This document shows, one piece after another, positions 35,553 through 47,800 of a stretch of DNA of 64,000 nt (its first letter is position 1; the number at the start of each line of letters is the position of its first letter). The notes beneath the pieces are model-generated. The model was given only the letters and a program-made list of their open reading frames with translations, searched no databases and had not been told where the DNA came from. This DNA is from Lumbricus rubellus (taxonomy: Eukaryota; Annelida; Clitellata; Crassiclitellata; Lumbricidae), in contig OX243821.1 in NCBI GenBank assembly GCA_945859605.1, positions 14,996,303 through 15,060,302 of the forward strand, written 5' to 3'. Made by a program: the position numbers and the translations under genes.

Positions 35553-36016
35553 GATAACGCAGCGGAAAATTCTATCTGAAACAGAATTTTCAATATTCTC
35601 ATTTGACTTTATATATTTAATACAGTTGAGATGTGTGCAAAAGAGTAAACCTTAGAAATCACCTACATAACTAGGAACAAGATAATCAACTCAATGAGCA
35701 AATCCACTGAGAAGGCAATCAAAACAAAACATTAGTAGTTCTTCATTTTCCAGGTCCATGGCAAATACACCTCACCATGACATCTGATCCCACCACACAG
35801 TCAATAGTTCAGCCAAGTTCCTCATATAATCTAATCTAAATCTGATCTAATGTGAGCATTTGTGAAGCGCTTCTCAGCCTAACAGACTTGTTCGTGAAAA
35901 GAGAACGCCCTTCAAGCTGCGAAGAGATGCAGGTCAATACCCCACCAGAATCCGCTATGAATTACAAAAGAAGGTCATTCCACATTGAAGGACTCTCGAT
36001 AGTGAAAGCCCAATGC

Positions 36017-36324
36017 TGGTAAACACGCACACTGAGTGCCCGTACTCCAAACAATATGGCTGCCAAGGAATGCGATAAAATTAGAGCGCGACCTATAGAC
36101 GACATTGTTCATCAATTCAGCTTCAATTTCAGCAGAATGACTGCACTAACCCTAAAACTAACCCTAACCGACCCTCACGGCGCCTAACCTGAGCCCTAAC
36201 CGACCCTGACGCTTTGCATGTTGAGATGCATGTTGCGATGTCGTCGATCGATCGCGTTCTAATTTTACGGCATTCGTTGGCAGCCATATTGTTTGGAGTA
36301 CGGTACCTTTGTGCGTGTTTACCA
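36017..36324. mobile_element. Palindromic MITE with ~90-bp arms and telomere-like core
   Basis: Arms begin TGGTAAACACGCAC and contain CGTACTCCAAACAATATGGC, matched in reverse complement at the right side. The flanks carry CAATGC on both sides. The core 36120-36210 has CTAACCCTAAAACTAACCC and CCTGAGCCCTAACCGACCCT. Confidence 0.8.
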
Positions 36325-37859
36325 CAATGCTGGGTTAATGCGTGTAAAAATTACTATGTTGTGTGTCTTACACTTAGTAAATCGACTTCGGGGATACTAC
36401 CCATATTCGTTTCGGCGATTCGGGTTACGGGGATCCGGACCGCACTACACTTGAGTAATAAACGCTTGCATGATGCATTAACAGGACTATAATTTCACAA
36501 AAGTCCTTAGGATAACGCTTATAAAATATATAATATATACCTTTACGCAGTAACTGATCAAAACCAACCGCTATATGATCATAATAAGAGCTCACGCATG
36601 ATTTTATTGCACTATTAAATCGAACAACTTAAACTCAACAAAATTCTATTTAATTTTACCTCCTTCGCATTTGAGTGAACTGCTTCCGGTTCGCATTAGC
36701 GAATCAGAAGACGATAAAAAAATTTCATCCAATGAAAAACTGACTTTTCTAAATGTTTTGACCAATAGCTAGATCTCGGCAAGAAACTTCCGTAACTAAC
36801 ACATGTTATGATCAATTTATTATGCGCAAGTATTTCTTTCCTACCACACCTGCTAGTGGATCAGATGGGTCAATTTTTACATCAGTTAGCTATAATACTT
36901 GCCTTTTCAGTTCAGTGTGTTAGATACAGCGATACAATTATATGAATGGTAACTTTGCCGATGCATGGATGGTTCTGAGTTTTCAGGTCAGAAGTGAACG
37001 AACCTTCGTGAAAAACTCTGCAGAGATCTGAAAGTCCCAGAGTAATAGGAGCAGCTATATGAGAACTCCATTATAGATATAGATTAGGTCTAAGGACCGT
37101 TTAATATGCCTATTTTATTTTTGTAACCAATTAAGCTCTCCTGAGCTGAGCTAATTCACCGATCCTAGGCTACTATTCCTATCCGAATTCTTCCACCTCC
37201 GTCTACCTCCCACGCCATTTAAACTCTAAACTTCACCCACCATTATAGCCATCTGTCTAAATCCTCGTCTGACTCTCCGGATCTTGACCTCCAGCCTAAT
37301 ACTTTTTGATTGAGCGCCTGTGATTAGCGGATGCTCGCGACTTAGCTTTTGTGTAGAAATTCCGAGTTTACGATTACGATTACTGAATAAACGATTGATG
37401 AAAAAACGAAAATTATTATTGAACAGTAAGCGAAAATTATTATTATCACAGTATAAATAACAATTGATTATTTATACCAAAGCTATGTTTGGTTAAATTG
37501 GTTAAATAAGCTTACTGTGTTATTTGTAATTTATTACGATAGCTGTTTTGGCCATAGATAATAATAATAAACGATCCTCTGATGAATACTCGTTGTTTCA
37601 TAACGCTGGTCTCAGTGGTCTGAGCGATAACGAAAGTAAACAGAGGGAAAGACTTAGGCAATACGTTGAGAATTTTGGCAATTTATAAGCAAGATTAATA
37701 TACAGATTGTATAGGATAAATTTTACTTTTCAAAGTGATTTTAGCATGAAATTAGAGTGAATTGACGGTTGATACTGTTCAGTACTTCTGTTGTTTTCTG
37801 TGAAGTTTTAATACATCAGAAGCATCTAACTTCACATCCCAGTGAAAGATGGAAGAATG

Positions 37860-38440
37860 GGTTAAACCGTAGTTTAGGCTGTTTAATTATTTGGCCAAAA
37901 AGTGAGGCTGTTAAATTATTTGCATGTGTATAAATGATATACAAGTAATTTCTGGATCGCCAGGTTCAATCCAGCTTCCATTTCAACTATAAATATGCCT
38001 TTATCCAGCTTCCATTTCAGGTATAAAATGCCTATATCCAGGTTTTACTTCTCAAGCGTTTTTGATCAATCCAGCTTCATTTTCAGCAGAATGACTACAC
38101 TAACCCTAAAACTAACCCTAACGACCCTCACGACGCCTAACCTGAGCCCTAACCGACCCTCATGCGTAAAATCCCGCTTCTATTTCGTCACTAAATATTT
38201 GTCATCGAATGTAAGAAATTGGTTGTCGGATAAAAAAAGTACCGTTTTTTCGTCAATCCAGCTTCCATCTTCTCGCGTTTTCGGTTTATATTGCTACTTC
38301 CGGTTGCGAATGTTCAGAAATTGGAATAGCGCGTTTTATGGCGCGTTACATTCATGATTTTAGGCGTTTATTAATTAAACAGCCTAAACTACGGGATATC
38401 GATAAAAAAATAATTAAACAGCCTAAACTACGGTTTAACC
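37860..38440. mobile_element. 581-bp TIR element with 8-bp duplication and the same telomere-like core
   Basis: 33-bp inverted ends starting GGTTAAACCGTAGTTTAGGC. Exact 8-bp duplication GAAGAATG at 37852-37859 and 38441-38448. Inside are several copies of ATCCAGCTTCCATTTC and the core CACTAACCCTAAAACTAACC (about 38070-38165), shared with 36017-36324. Confidence 0.88.
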
Positions 38441-38792
38441 GAAGAATGTACCACAGATTCGTGTTGTACAAGTATTTTCACCCATCTGTCGGAGATACAT
38501 AATATTATTTAATGAGAAAATTTGCGACTCCAGCAGCTATATTTAATAGGTCGTTGGACTGCAATAGCGAGTACAGCGCAGCGCTTGCCAGCGTCATATC
38601 CAGTTACCTAGGAATTATGGTATACATTTACTATCAGCGCTGACAATCATGACAGGACTTTTGCATCGTATATATTAAAAACTTTTGGAGCATATATAAC
38701 AAGCGATTACAGCATATAGATTTTAAGAATATAGATTACGAACTTTTTAGCATAAAGACTATAAAAACTACTGTCTATAATTTAACCTGATC

Positions 38793-40295
38793 ATGATTGA
38801 AAGCATCATAGCACCAGTCGTGGTGGTGATTGAGCTGTTGATGTTGTTGATATGTGTGTTGGGTGATTGGGCGATATCAAGTTCCGCCCTTGTTCAGTGG
38901 CAGCGGGCGTTGGCCGACGTGTCCACACATGGAGCGGTTGGTGCACTTTCCTGGGCGATAGTTTGTGTTGGTCAGTTGTACTCTGTCCATCCTCTATTCG
39001 AAGTGGCATTGAGTGGAGCTTTAGCTTTTGGTGTGGATGTAGATCACTTGATCACCGCAATGTCACTTTCTATACAGGTTTGAAAATTTCTTTTGCTTTT
39101 TGCTGTAGAAAACAAGCCTTTCCTAATAATTATATCGCAAGTTTACATTGCATCTCTGAGCACATTGACCACATACAATTATTGGCCGCATACTCAAATT
39201 CAGCCACATCTCCAGTTATAATTATGTGACGTTGTCCTCTGGCTGCCCGCCAAGTATAGGATCGCTGCTGTAGTCTGGTGCTGTCTGCAAGGCCTTGCTC
39301 CTGCCTACTATTGTGAGCTCTATAACCCTACTCTTAATGCTCATCACTTGCGCTCCCTTCATTCAGCTGAACATTGAACAAGCTCTGCTATCTGTCCCAT
39401 TTGCTCGCACCTCCACTTATGCAGAAACATGCTTTCTGGGCACTTCAATCTGTAATGGACTCCCCTTGATGCTCTGCTCCTAGAACTCCTCAGGCATTCC
39501 TCTCTTATAAGTCTTAAAATAGTTTTATTTGGCTGCTGCACTTGAAGAGCTATGTAACTTCTCGTAATGAATGAATGAATGAATGAATGAGTGTAGACAA
39601 TCTGTACATTTGGAGGGGGCAAGAACTCTGGTTTATCTCTCCATCTATAACATGGTTAAGTTTAAGTGATCTCCTGTAAAGACCTACAGTGCGTTTTGCA
39701 TTTCATCAGTTTCTTATTTGTCATTCAGTACACTGAAATTTTTTCCGGATTATGACCCAGAATCAAGTGTTGCTGCCTTATGAGAATGGAAAAAGATTAT
39801 GATACATGCAGGACTTATAAAAAAATGCATAGAATGCTGGTTTTAAAAAATTACATAGGAAATTTTTTCACTGACCTAACTCTAACGGTTTATTGTTGTA
39901 TAATTTTAATAAATAAGACGTAACATCTATTGTTTCAGGCAGCGTTGTTGCCGACGAAACGTGGTCCGTTTCACAACAGTACGCTGATTCCAGTGATCAC
40001 CGGTCTTCTCTACGTTGCACTCAAATACCTTTGTCCGCTAAAGCTTCATCCAATCTTTGCAAACATTCCACTCATATTCTTTATTGCTTGGACGTCTCAT
40101 CATATCCGCGATGCCACACGGCGAGGTTTGTGGTTCGCCCCGTTTGGCTCCACCCCTCCACTGCCAACCTGGCTCTACAGGTCACTCGTGGCTGGCGTAC
40201 CGCTGATACTTCGACTGGTAATGATTCTAAGACATGGAGGAACTCTAAGTAGCAACGATCAGCAACCAAGCAACATCCTCATGTCTGTTGTCTGA
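38793..40295 (+). CDS. TMEM267: TMEM267 homologue, multi-pass membrane protein
   Basis: Two exons, 38793-39077 and 39939-40295, joined in phase 0 (CAG|GTTTGA ... TTTCAG|GCAGCG), encode 213 residues, close to the ~215 of vertebrate TMEM267. The recognisable pattern is WQRALADVSTHGAVGALSWA, then FGVDVDHLITAMSL, then FIAWTSHHIRDATRRGLW and PFGSTPPLPTWLY. The spaced His/Asp residues (D-x-DH, SHHIRD, near-terminal RHGLW-like) resemble membrane metal-dependent hydrolases such as YdjM/LexA-regulated proteins, but no activity is established and I only note it. Four or five hydrophobic segments are visible. The start ATG begins directly with a membrane segment. The intron carries a decayed LINE 3' end. 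A poly(A) signal lies 21 bases past the stop. Confidence 0.9.
39235..39600 (+). mobile_element. Decayed L2/CR1-like LINE C-terminus in the TMEM267 intron
   Basis: Frames read WLPAKYRIAAVVWCCLQGLA and, further on, HHLRSLHSAE, like the L2/CR1 C-terminus. Ends near an (ATGA)n tail. Stops are present. Confidence 0.65.
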
Positions 40296-40315
40296 TGTGG
40301 ATTTTGTTGTAATTG

Positions 40316-40321
40316 AATAAA
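40316..40321 (+). promoter_or_regulatory. Poly(A) signal AATAAA for TMEM267
   Basis: Canonical hexamer about 20 bases after the TMEM267 stop codon. It implies a very short 3' UTR. Confidence 0.6.
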
Positions 40322-41339
40322 CTGACCTCTTAGAATATATAAACAGCCTGTGTTGCATGTTGGCAGTTTGTATCATTACAGAAATTTATTAAATTATAGT
40401 TAGAAAATGTTTTTTTATTAGAAGAATAATCAAGAGAGGACAGGATGTAATAGAACTAGTTTCTGCATGGTGTTGTTTGTCACACATGCAACAAAACTCT
40501 AGAGAAATTTTGCTGTTCAACAGAATCTTTAATCACGAACAGTTTTAATGTTGCCACTTCCAGTCGAATTGTATTTGAAGGCATGGGATGTTTCATATCT
40601 AAACCATTTTAAATCATCAACACTACAGTCATGAGTCACAGAACTTAGAAGATACTTGGGTCAAAATATTCATTTCTTTATTTTATAAGTTTTCTATTAG
40701 TCTGGGAACAGATTCTCAAATGTATGTCAATTGTTAAAGAACAAATATATGTAAGCAGTTAAAGTAATTTTACAATAAAATCACAAAAGAACAAGTTTCC
40801 CGCAACTGCATTTATGTACATATTACGAGCATCATTCATTTTGCATAAATTTATTTGTGAATTATTTGTTTGAACTGTGGTTTTTTCTGAGTCTATTTTG
40901 AGACTATAATTCCCATCGATTGAATTAGGTTGATTGTGAACATTGTATAAAAGAAGTGCTCTCAAAACACATTCCATGGAATTGCGTTGCTTTAATATTC
41001 ATTGTGGAGTTTGTCCCGACAAAGTGATGACATGTTTTACAATGATTTCTTGAAATTAGCAAAGTTCTGTTGAAGATGTGAATGAAGCTTGGAAAGAGTT
41101 GCTTGATAGATGTAAGAAAATTCGAGATTGTTTCAGCTCCCAAGTTTTTAAATAGCATGTGCAAGGTTTGTGTAAATGTGTATTACTGGTTTGGTGATAC
41201 AGTACACTTATGTTGCTACTTTGTGAGCCACTGATTCAAGTTGTTTTCTAAATGCGAACATGATTGTGTGAGATGCAAATCTTGACGAAGGTATAGGGGT
41301 TGCACCAGTAGTTCTTTTATGACATGTAGCTACTATATT

Positions 41340-41418
41340 TCCACGTTTCCCACAACAGCGGGAAACGTGGAGACATTGGACGTTTGGACCTGCCGCTTGG
41401 CAGAGAACGTAAAGAAGA
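41340..41418. mobile_element. 79-bp insertion with 11-bp hairpin and 12-bp direct repeats
   Basis: Flanked by AGCTACTATATT at 41328-41339 and 41419-41430. Contains the perfect stem CCACGTTTCCC / GGGAAACGTGG around ACAACAGC. Looks like a short retroelement 3' end or a tiny reverse-transcribed RNA. Confidence 0.65.
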
Positions 41419-41791
41419 AGCTACTATATTACTTACTGTTGATATCTTTGCCTGGCATTTGTACTGAATACAACTGCAAATGGGCAAGGCACTACCAAAA
41501 CGCCGACAAGGGTACAAGGAATGGCCCCAAACTCCACAGCATGTAATTTATGTTTACCAAAATTATGTTAATAACCGATGATGTGTGTTATCAGGATATT
41601 CCAGTGAAATTTACGATGAATCCGAAGTCGTGCTTTCAAGTTTGATCTGCTTATAAATAAGTAATAAAAGCAACTGAACCGCAAAAACTGTTTCATATAT
41701 CAATTTTGTTAGCATAATATTTTAAGGTTCATTGCGAGAGACTACAGAAATGACGTCATTCTCAATCCATCTGTACCATTACAGCCAGTGT

Positions 41792-41797
41792 TTTATT
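41792..41797 (-). promoter_or_regulatory. Poly(A) signal AATAAA for EIF2B2
   Basis: On the minus strand the hexamer lies about 60 bases past the EIF2B2 stop. Confidence 0.5.
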
Positions 41798-41855
41798 CAG
41801 CATGTCTCAAGCTAAAACGTTGCTCCAAATGTTCAGCAGAATTCCAATTTCAGCC

Positions 41856-44800
41856 TACAGGAATTCGTTGTCTTCGACTGAATACAGTTCTTGTATAAGT
41901 CGGTAGACGTAGGCTGGGGCTTGACCTCCACTACAGAAGAAAACAGACCATGAGTCAGACCATAATACCTGCCTTGTATACAACTTTTTAGTTTCAACAA
42001 ATGATTTCCCATTATTATTAAATAGCGATCCACATCGAAATCAGTATTATGTTGGAAATAATTCCCATCGATTAGTTTGATTGTGAATGGAAATTACACA
42101 TCAGAGAAACTTAGGGAAATAGTACGTATATGTGTTTAAAAAAATTAATTAATAATTTAATTCACTTTTGTTTATATCTTGAGTTAGAATAATGCTAGAT
42201 CAATAAAAAAAATTCAATTTGAGGCCTGAGTCAAGACCTTTGAATTGATGCATCAAACCCAATATGTTGCAAATGCGACACAATACTGATTTCGGTGTGG
42301 ACCGCCACATATTATCATCCCAGTTGACATATACAGCATCTGTGTTATGATTATAATTAATTTTTTTAAACACACATACATACTATTTCCCTAAGTTTCT
42401 CTGATGTGTAATTTCCATGAATGTTTTACAGGCTCTAAAAGGACATTACCAGTTTATTTATATATGATTGCATAATTTTGCAATGATAATAATAGCATGC
42501 AAAATTTATTTGCAAAAAATGAAGCTTCAATAAAGCGAGGTACGAAAAGTTAAAATTTCTTACATGTTTGTGACATAAAGTGTGACAAGGTCAGGAGCGA
42601 CATAATCAAAGACTGGACTGTAGTCTTGTATACCAGGGGCTTTGTGACCTTCGGTATATGACAGGATATTCTGCGGACACAAAGATTTGTCGAAATCATC
42701 CTGTCAAATAAATAATAACAGTTACCAGAAAATGACAATTTCTTAAGCGTATGATCATTTTTAAATTACACATACAATTAAAAATTTCAAATTTTCAGTT
42801 ATGTTTTTCCTTCAGATAAAGAAGTTCTAGTCAATGTGCATGGTATGTGAAATGTAAAAATATTTGGAGTCCGTTACACAAGAGGCCAAGTCTTATGCAA
42901 GTGTCGTGGTTCAATAGAGCCAAGAAAAAGTGAATGAAAATGTCTCGATTGGCACAGAGACAGACAGACAGACAGAGACAGAGCAAGCAGTTGGTCATAG
43001 TAGCACTACCTCAGCCAATACATGTTATGATACACATAAATGTTTATATAAGCAGGAATGCAAATAAATTAATAAAATTTGTTAAAATTTCAATCTACCA
43101 GTATACATATGAATATCAGAAATCTATTATTTACAAATTACATAATGAACACATATTTAAGAACTTACGAGAAAACAACTGGGAGTTGCATTAAATTTAA
43201 CAATCAATAATTATATTACATCAATGTGCTAATCAAATTTTACAGGTCAGACCTAAGCATTCTATTAAGCTTTTGTCACAAAACAATTGCTTTTTCATAC
43301 CTGACAATAATATTTCTGTGAAAATTTGAACATTGATGTACAGACGACAACCTAAAACAAGGAAACGAACACTTCAAAACAATAAACACTTAAAAAACAA
43401 TGAACACTTCAAAAACCACTCTAGATAGTTAAAAGATTACATGCTCAGTGATCATCATGGCTACACATACCAGTGTGTATGCATACCTGCATGATAAATA
43501 TGTATTTGCTCATGTAATGAGTGCAATATTGGGAATATGTTGCTACAACCAGTAACAACATGTTAATAGGTAGCAACATGTTAATAGGTATCAACATGGA
43601 GTCAGAAGCAGTGTCCTTGAAGAGGTGCTATATAAATACTTGAATGAATGAATTGCAATGGAAGAATGTTACATGATGTCTGCAACTTATGATTCACTTG
43701 GCAAGTTAGGAAACACATGTCTTATCAAATATGGGTTTTATATCAGTAAGAATTTCTATTATCAGGATTAAATCACACATCACAATTTTCCTGCTTTCTA
43801 CTAGTTGCTCAAGACCTTCCACTTTAGCTGTGGCTGGTCTGGGAGCGCCTCAGGGCAGACCTCTTTAAAGGGTGCTATGTAAGTTTTCGGAATGGATGAA
43901 TAAATGAACTTCAGTTTCTCAATAAGAGGTGAGAAGAACTTTGACAACTACAGCCATATGTCTGTCATTTTTACAGCAGTGCAGCTGTACTTACAGGAAC
44001 TGAAAAGAACTTGGCACACTGTGCAACAATGTTCATGCCGCAGACGGCCTTAAGTCCACCATCTGCAAGAACCGTGTGTGTTCCGATGAGAACTTTGTTG
44101 ACACGTGACATCGTTGCAAAGACCGCCGCATCGCATATAACCGACGTCTCAATGCCACTGTCGGCCAGACTCTTCGCAAGACTGTGGCCCTTCAAACAGA
44201 ACAATGGAAAAAAGATTTAACCTGTTTCTATAGTATACTGAGTGGTCACTGATGTCATGACTAGCAGCAAAAGACGTAAAATAGTCATGTGAAGGTTAAA
44301 GTAACATGATTCTTAGATGCATTTGCAAGACAGTTCTAAACGAACATCTTAAAGCTGAAGGACCTTCAAAAAATAAAGTGCAAATACAAATACAGCAAGA
44401 CGAAACAGTTAATAACTTTTCAGCTTACTCATGCTAGGGCAACCCAACAAGAGGGTTCACTTACACGCTGGCAGACACCTGTAGCAATCTCAGAATCATG
44501 GTCGGTCTATGTAACACAATTATTTACATGACTCTATAGAAAACCAATTAGAAGCAAATCTATGAGGGAACACAGTTTTTCAATCTCCAAACTTGACGCT
44601 GATGTTCAATTTCCGACCGCAAGAAGATGGAGCCATGAAGACTGGTCAGTATGTGTAGAAGTAATTTCAGTTTAACGACACCATGTGATAACAACGATCA
44701 TTAGCATCACCCTCCACCTTTATCCAGACTTGGGACTGGCACTGTCAGAGCAGTGGTGGACTGATGACTAATATGGATGTGCTCTGAATTTACTTAATCA

Positions 44801-47800
44801 ACGACACAACCCCATGATGAAAACTTATAAAGTTACCATGAACTGGAATCATTAGCACCAAGACAATAAGTTAATCAAATTACAATCAAGCATAGAGAAT
44901 GCTGAGATACTCACATGAAATAAAGGAGCTCCTTCAACTACAATCACTTGGAACTTCCTCTTCTTCGCAGCTTTCTAGTAAGCAACAATATTGTATGGAT
45001 TAAAAACTTAAACGAAAAGTCATGCAAGATAACACAAATTTCTGATTACATCACCATCTACATGATCACAAATCCTGCTCTTGTAATCCTTCTTCCTCAT
45101 TTTCTTTTCTCAAAACCTATTCTCCCATGATGAACCTGCACACTGGGAGCACCTCTGAACAACAAACCCTATTAGAGGTGCTATATAAATGATTTAATAC
45201 AATACAATACAATGAATTGATAATCAATTTAAGAATCAATTTTCCATCTTAATGTCAAGTTAATACGTTAAACTGGAGAGAATTTTCAAGTCTTTCATCA
45301 ACTCAACTCTGTGAGTAATTCACACAGGCATTTAAATGCCGCCAATAAGCAATTTCAATTTCTAATCATTTATGGCACAAAGACTCTACAGTAAATATTA
45401 TAAACCTTCAAGTGCCTCAAAAAATGGTTAGAATAATAATTTGAATAATGTAGAATAATAGTGAATAATAATTTGAATCATGGTTAGAATAGTAAATAAT
45501 AATTTGAATAATGGTTAGACTAGTAAATAATAATTTGAATAATGGTTAGAATAGTAAATAATAATTTGAATAATGGTTAGACTAGTAAATAATAATTTGA
45601 ATAATGGTCAGAATAATCTCTGCAGCAAAGTACCTTGAGGAACGCTTCAACGGTGCGTGACTTTCCAGCCGTCAGAATGATTTCGTTTGCGTGAATATGT
45701 TCAAGTGCTTGCGACGAGATGTTCTCAACGCTGTTCAACAGAAAACACACTTCATTCAGAGATCAGAGGTCAATGGGTAAACCAGGGCATCACAGTTCAG
45801 CAACAAAAGTTACCAAAAATGGTGGCAATACATAAAGATCATCTTCCATTGCAACTCAATTCATTCATTCAAGTATTTACCGTATATAGCACCGCTTCAA
45901 GGAAACTACTCTGACATGCTCCTGACTCCAGCACAGCCAAAAAGATGATTTTTCCCTTCTGTTAACAGCGGCAGAAGAAAAGAGAAGAGTTTATCCAATA
46001 GATAAGTACAACCCCCAAAAATAGCTAAAGCAACTCGACTACTTTACAATGTAGGCTAGTAAAAGGTCAAACTCTAAACAGTAGAACACCAGAAAATTAA
46101 ATGTTTCGAATAGTAATAACTGGTTGAGAATGACTGACCCTGTTTCCAATTCTGTAATCAGTTCATTTATGATCTCGATCACCGCAACCTGAAACAGAAA
46201 CAAAAAGAAATCACATTCTAAAACATATTCAGCAATTTAAAAAACCAATTTCACAATGTAAATAAATGATAATTTATGTCTCCTAGTGGCAGAACCAGTG
46301 ATGGGCACCAATTACTAAGTTTGTTAACACTAATTTCTAACAACATTCAAAATAAGTAGTACTTTATAACTACTGTTTATCTACCTCAGATGACAAGTAG
46401 TTATAACTAGTTTTGGCAACTAGTTTTTGGCAACTACCCAACAAATAGGTAAATACTTTTCGAACTACTTTTCTAACAATTTCCCCAAATAGTAACAGAA
46501 TTTATTGTCTCTATCGCTTAATGATAGTAAGGTACACAAGGAATAAAAAAAATGTCAAAAACAACTTGACAAATCCAATTGTATTGAATTTTACTGCATA
46601 TAACAAACATGTGACAGGAACTACTAGAACATGTTGTAAAGCAACCAGATGCGCACATTGTTTGAACAGAAACAAATGCCAAATTGCTATAACTACCAAA
46701 AATATCTAAATTACAAATCTGCAAAGTTCTGTAAAAACTCTTAGAACAATACGAAAGCTGAAGAAAAAAGTCAGAACATTACAGGAAACATGAAGATTAA
46801 TTACCTTGAGGTTGGGAACTTCCTGCTTCAAGTAATCGTTTGTACTCTCCTCTGGTAATATCAGTTTCTAAAGCATTTTAATAAACAAAAATGCTTTAGT
46901 GCAAACAGGGTTGTCACAATTTTCTCATTTTATCACAAATAACATAGTACCACTTTGAATTCCTTACATTCTGAAAATCATAACTGCTAGAGCTGGGCTG
47001 AGGGTTCCTAAATAATAGGCACCAAAAGGAGTGAAATCTAAAAAAATTCACAAGACCAGATCACAGACAACAACGTTCCATCCCAAATCTTGCATCGTAA
47101 ATTGCATACCGGCTATTCCACAACTACATTACATAACACAGTAAACGTAAAATTAGTTTCAATGTTGCAGATGTCTGAAGCAATAAAATACCTGAAGACT
47201 AAATTCCTGGTTACTCTGACCCGTCTTCTGGTCTTTTGACATCAACCTACAAAAAAAATATACCACACCCACAACACACCACAACAGGTTTCAGATAACT
47301 TATTTATGAACAATGAGCTAATCATGGAAATCTTTTCTGATGAGTAAATGTAATGTAACCATACTTGTTTACAATAAACTTAAACCAGCAACTGGTACTT
47401 GTTTTGTCTGGCAGTGAGGTCTCCATTCACTGAATTGTATGTATAAATTTATATAGCACCTCTCAAAGTGCACATTAATCAGAGGTGCTCCCAGTGCGAA
47501 CGACCCGCAGAAAAGAAAGTAGATTTTGAGAGGACAGTGAAAAGACTTCACGCAGCTATAAATTTATAAAGCAATGATGTGACATGGCTTGACATAATTT
47601 GGATCGCACCTGAATCCGGCAAATACTCGAATGCGGTACATGATAGAAATGTCTAGACACTTAGAACTTATGACTTGCTATTTAAAGGCTAACTACAGAA
47701 CTTGCCATCTTAAAATTACTAGGTACATGCATCACATTTCAATTGATGTTCTGTGCAAATGACAAAATCTCCAGTAAAACACATAAAAAATAATATCTGC

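Larger units (their letters stand above)
35553..38792. other. Intergenic region between MTFR and TMEM267, presumed bidirectional control region
   Basis: Head-to-head space. It holds two palindromic elements (36017-36324, 37860-38440) and otherwise AT-rich unique sequence with no recognisable ORF or clear promoter motif. MTFR 5' non-coding exons may lie here. Confidence 0.5.
40296..41855. other. Short intergenic region between the 3' ends of TMEM267 and EIF2B2
   Basis: Holds both poly(A) signals and a 79-bp hairpin-containing insertion (41340-41418). No gene seen. Confidence 0.6.

Noticed and set aside
36130..38160. Interstitial telomere from chromosome fusion
   Set aside because: The CTAACCC words are few and degenerate and lie inside two TIR elements, so mobile-element origin explains them.
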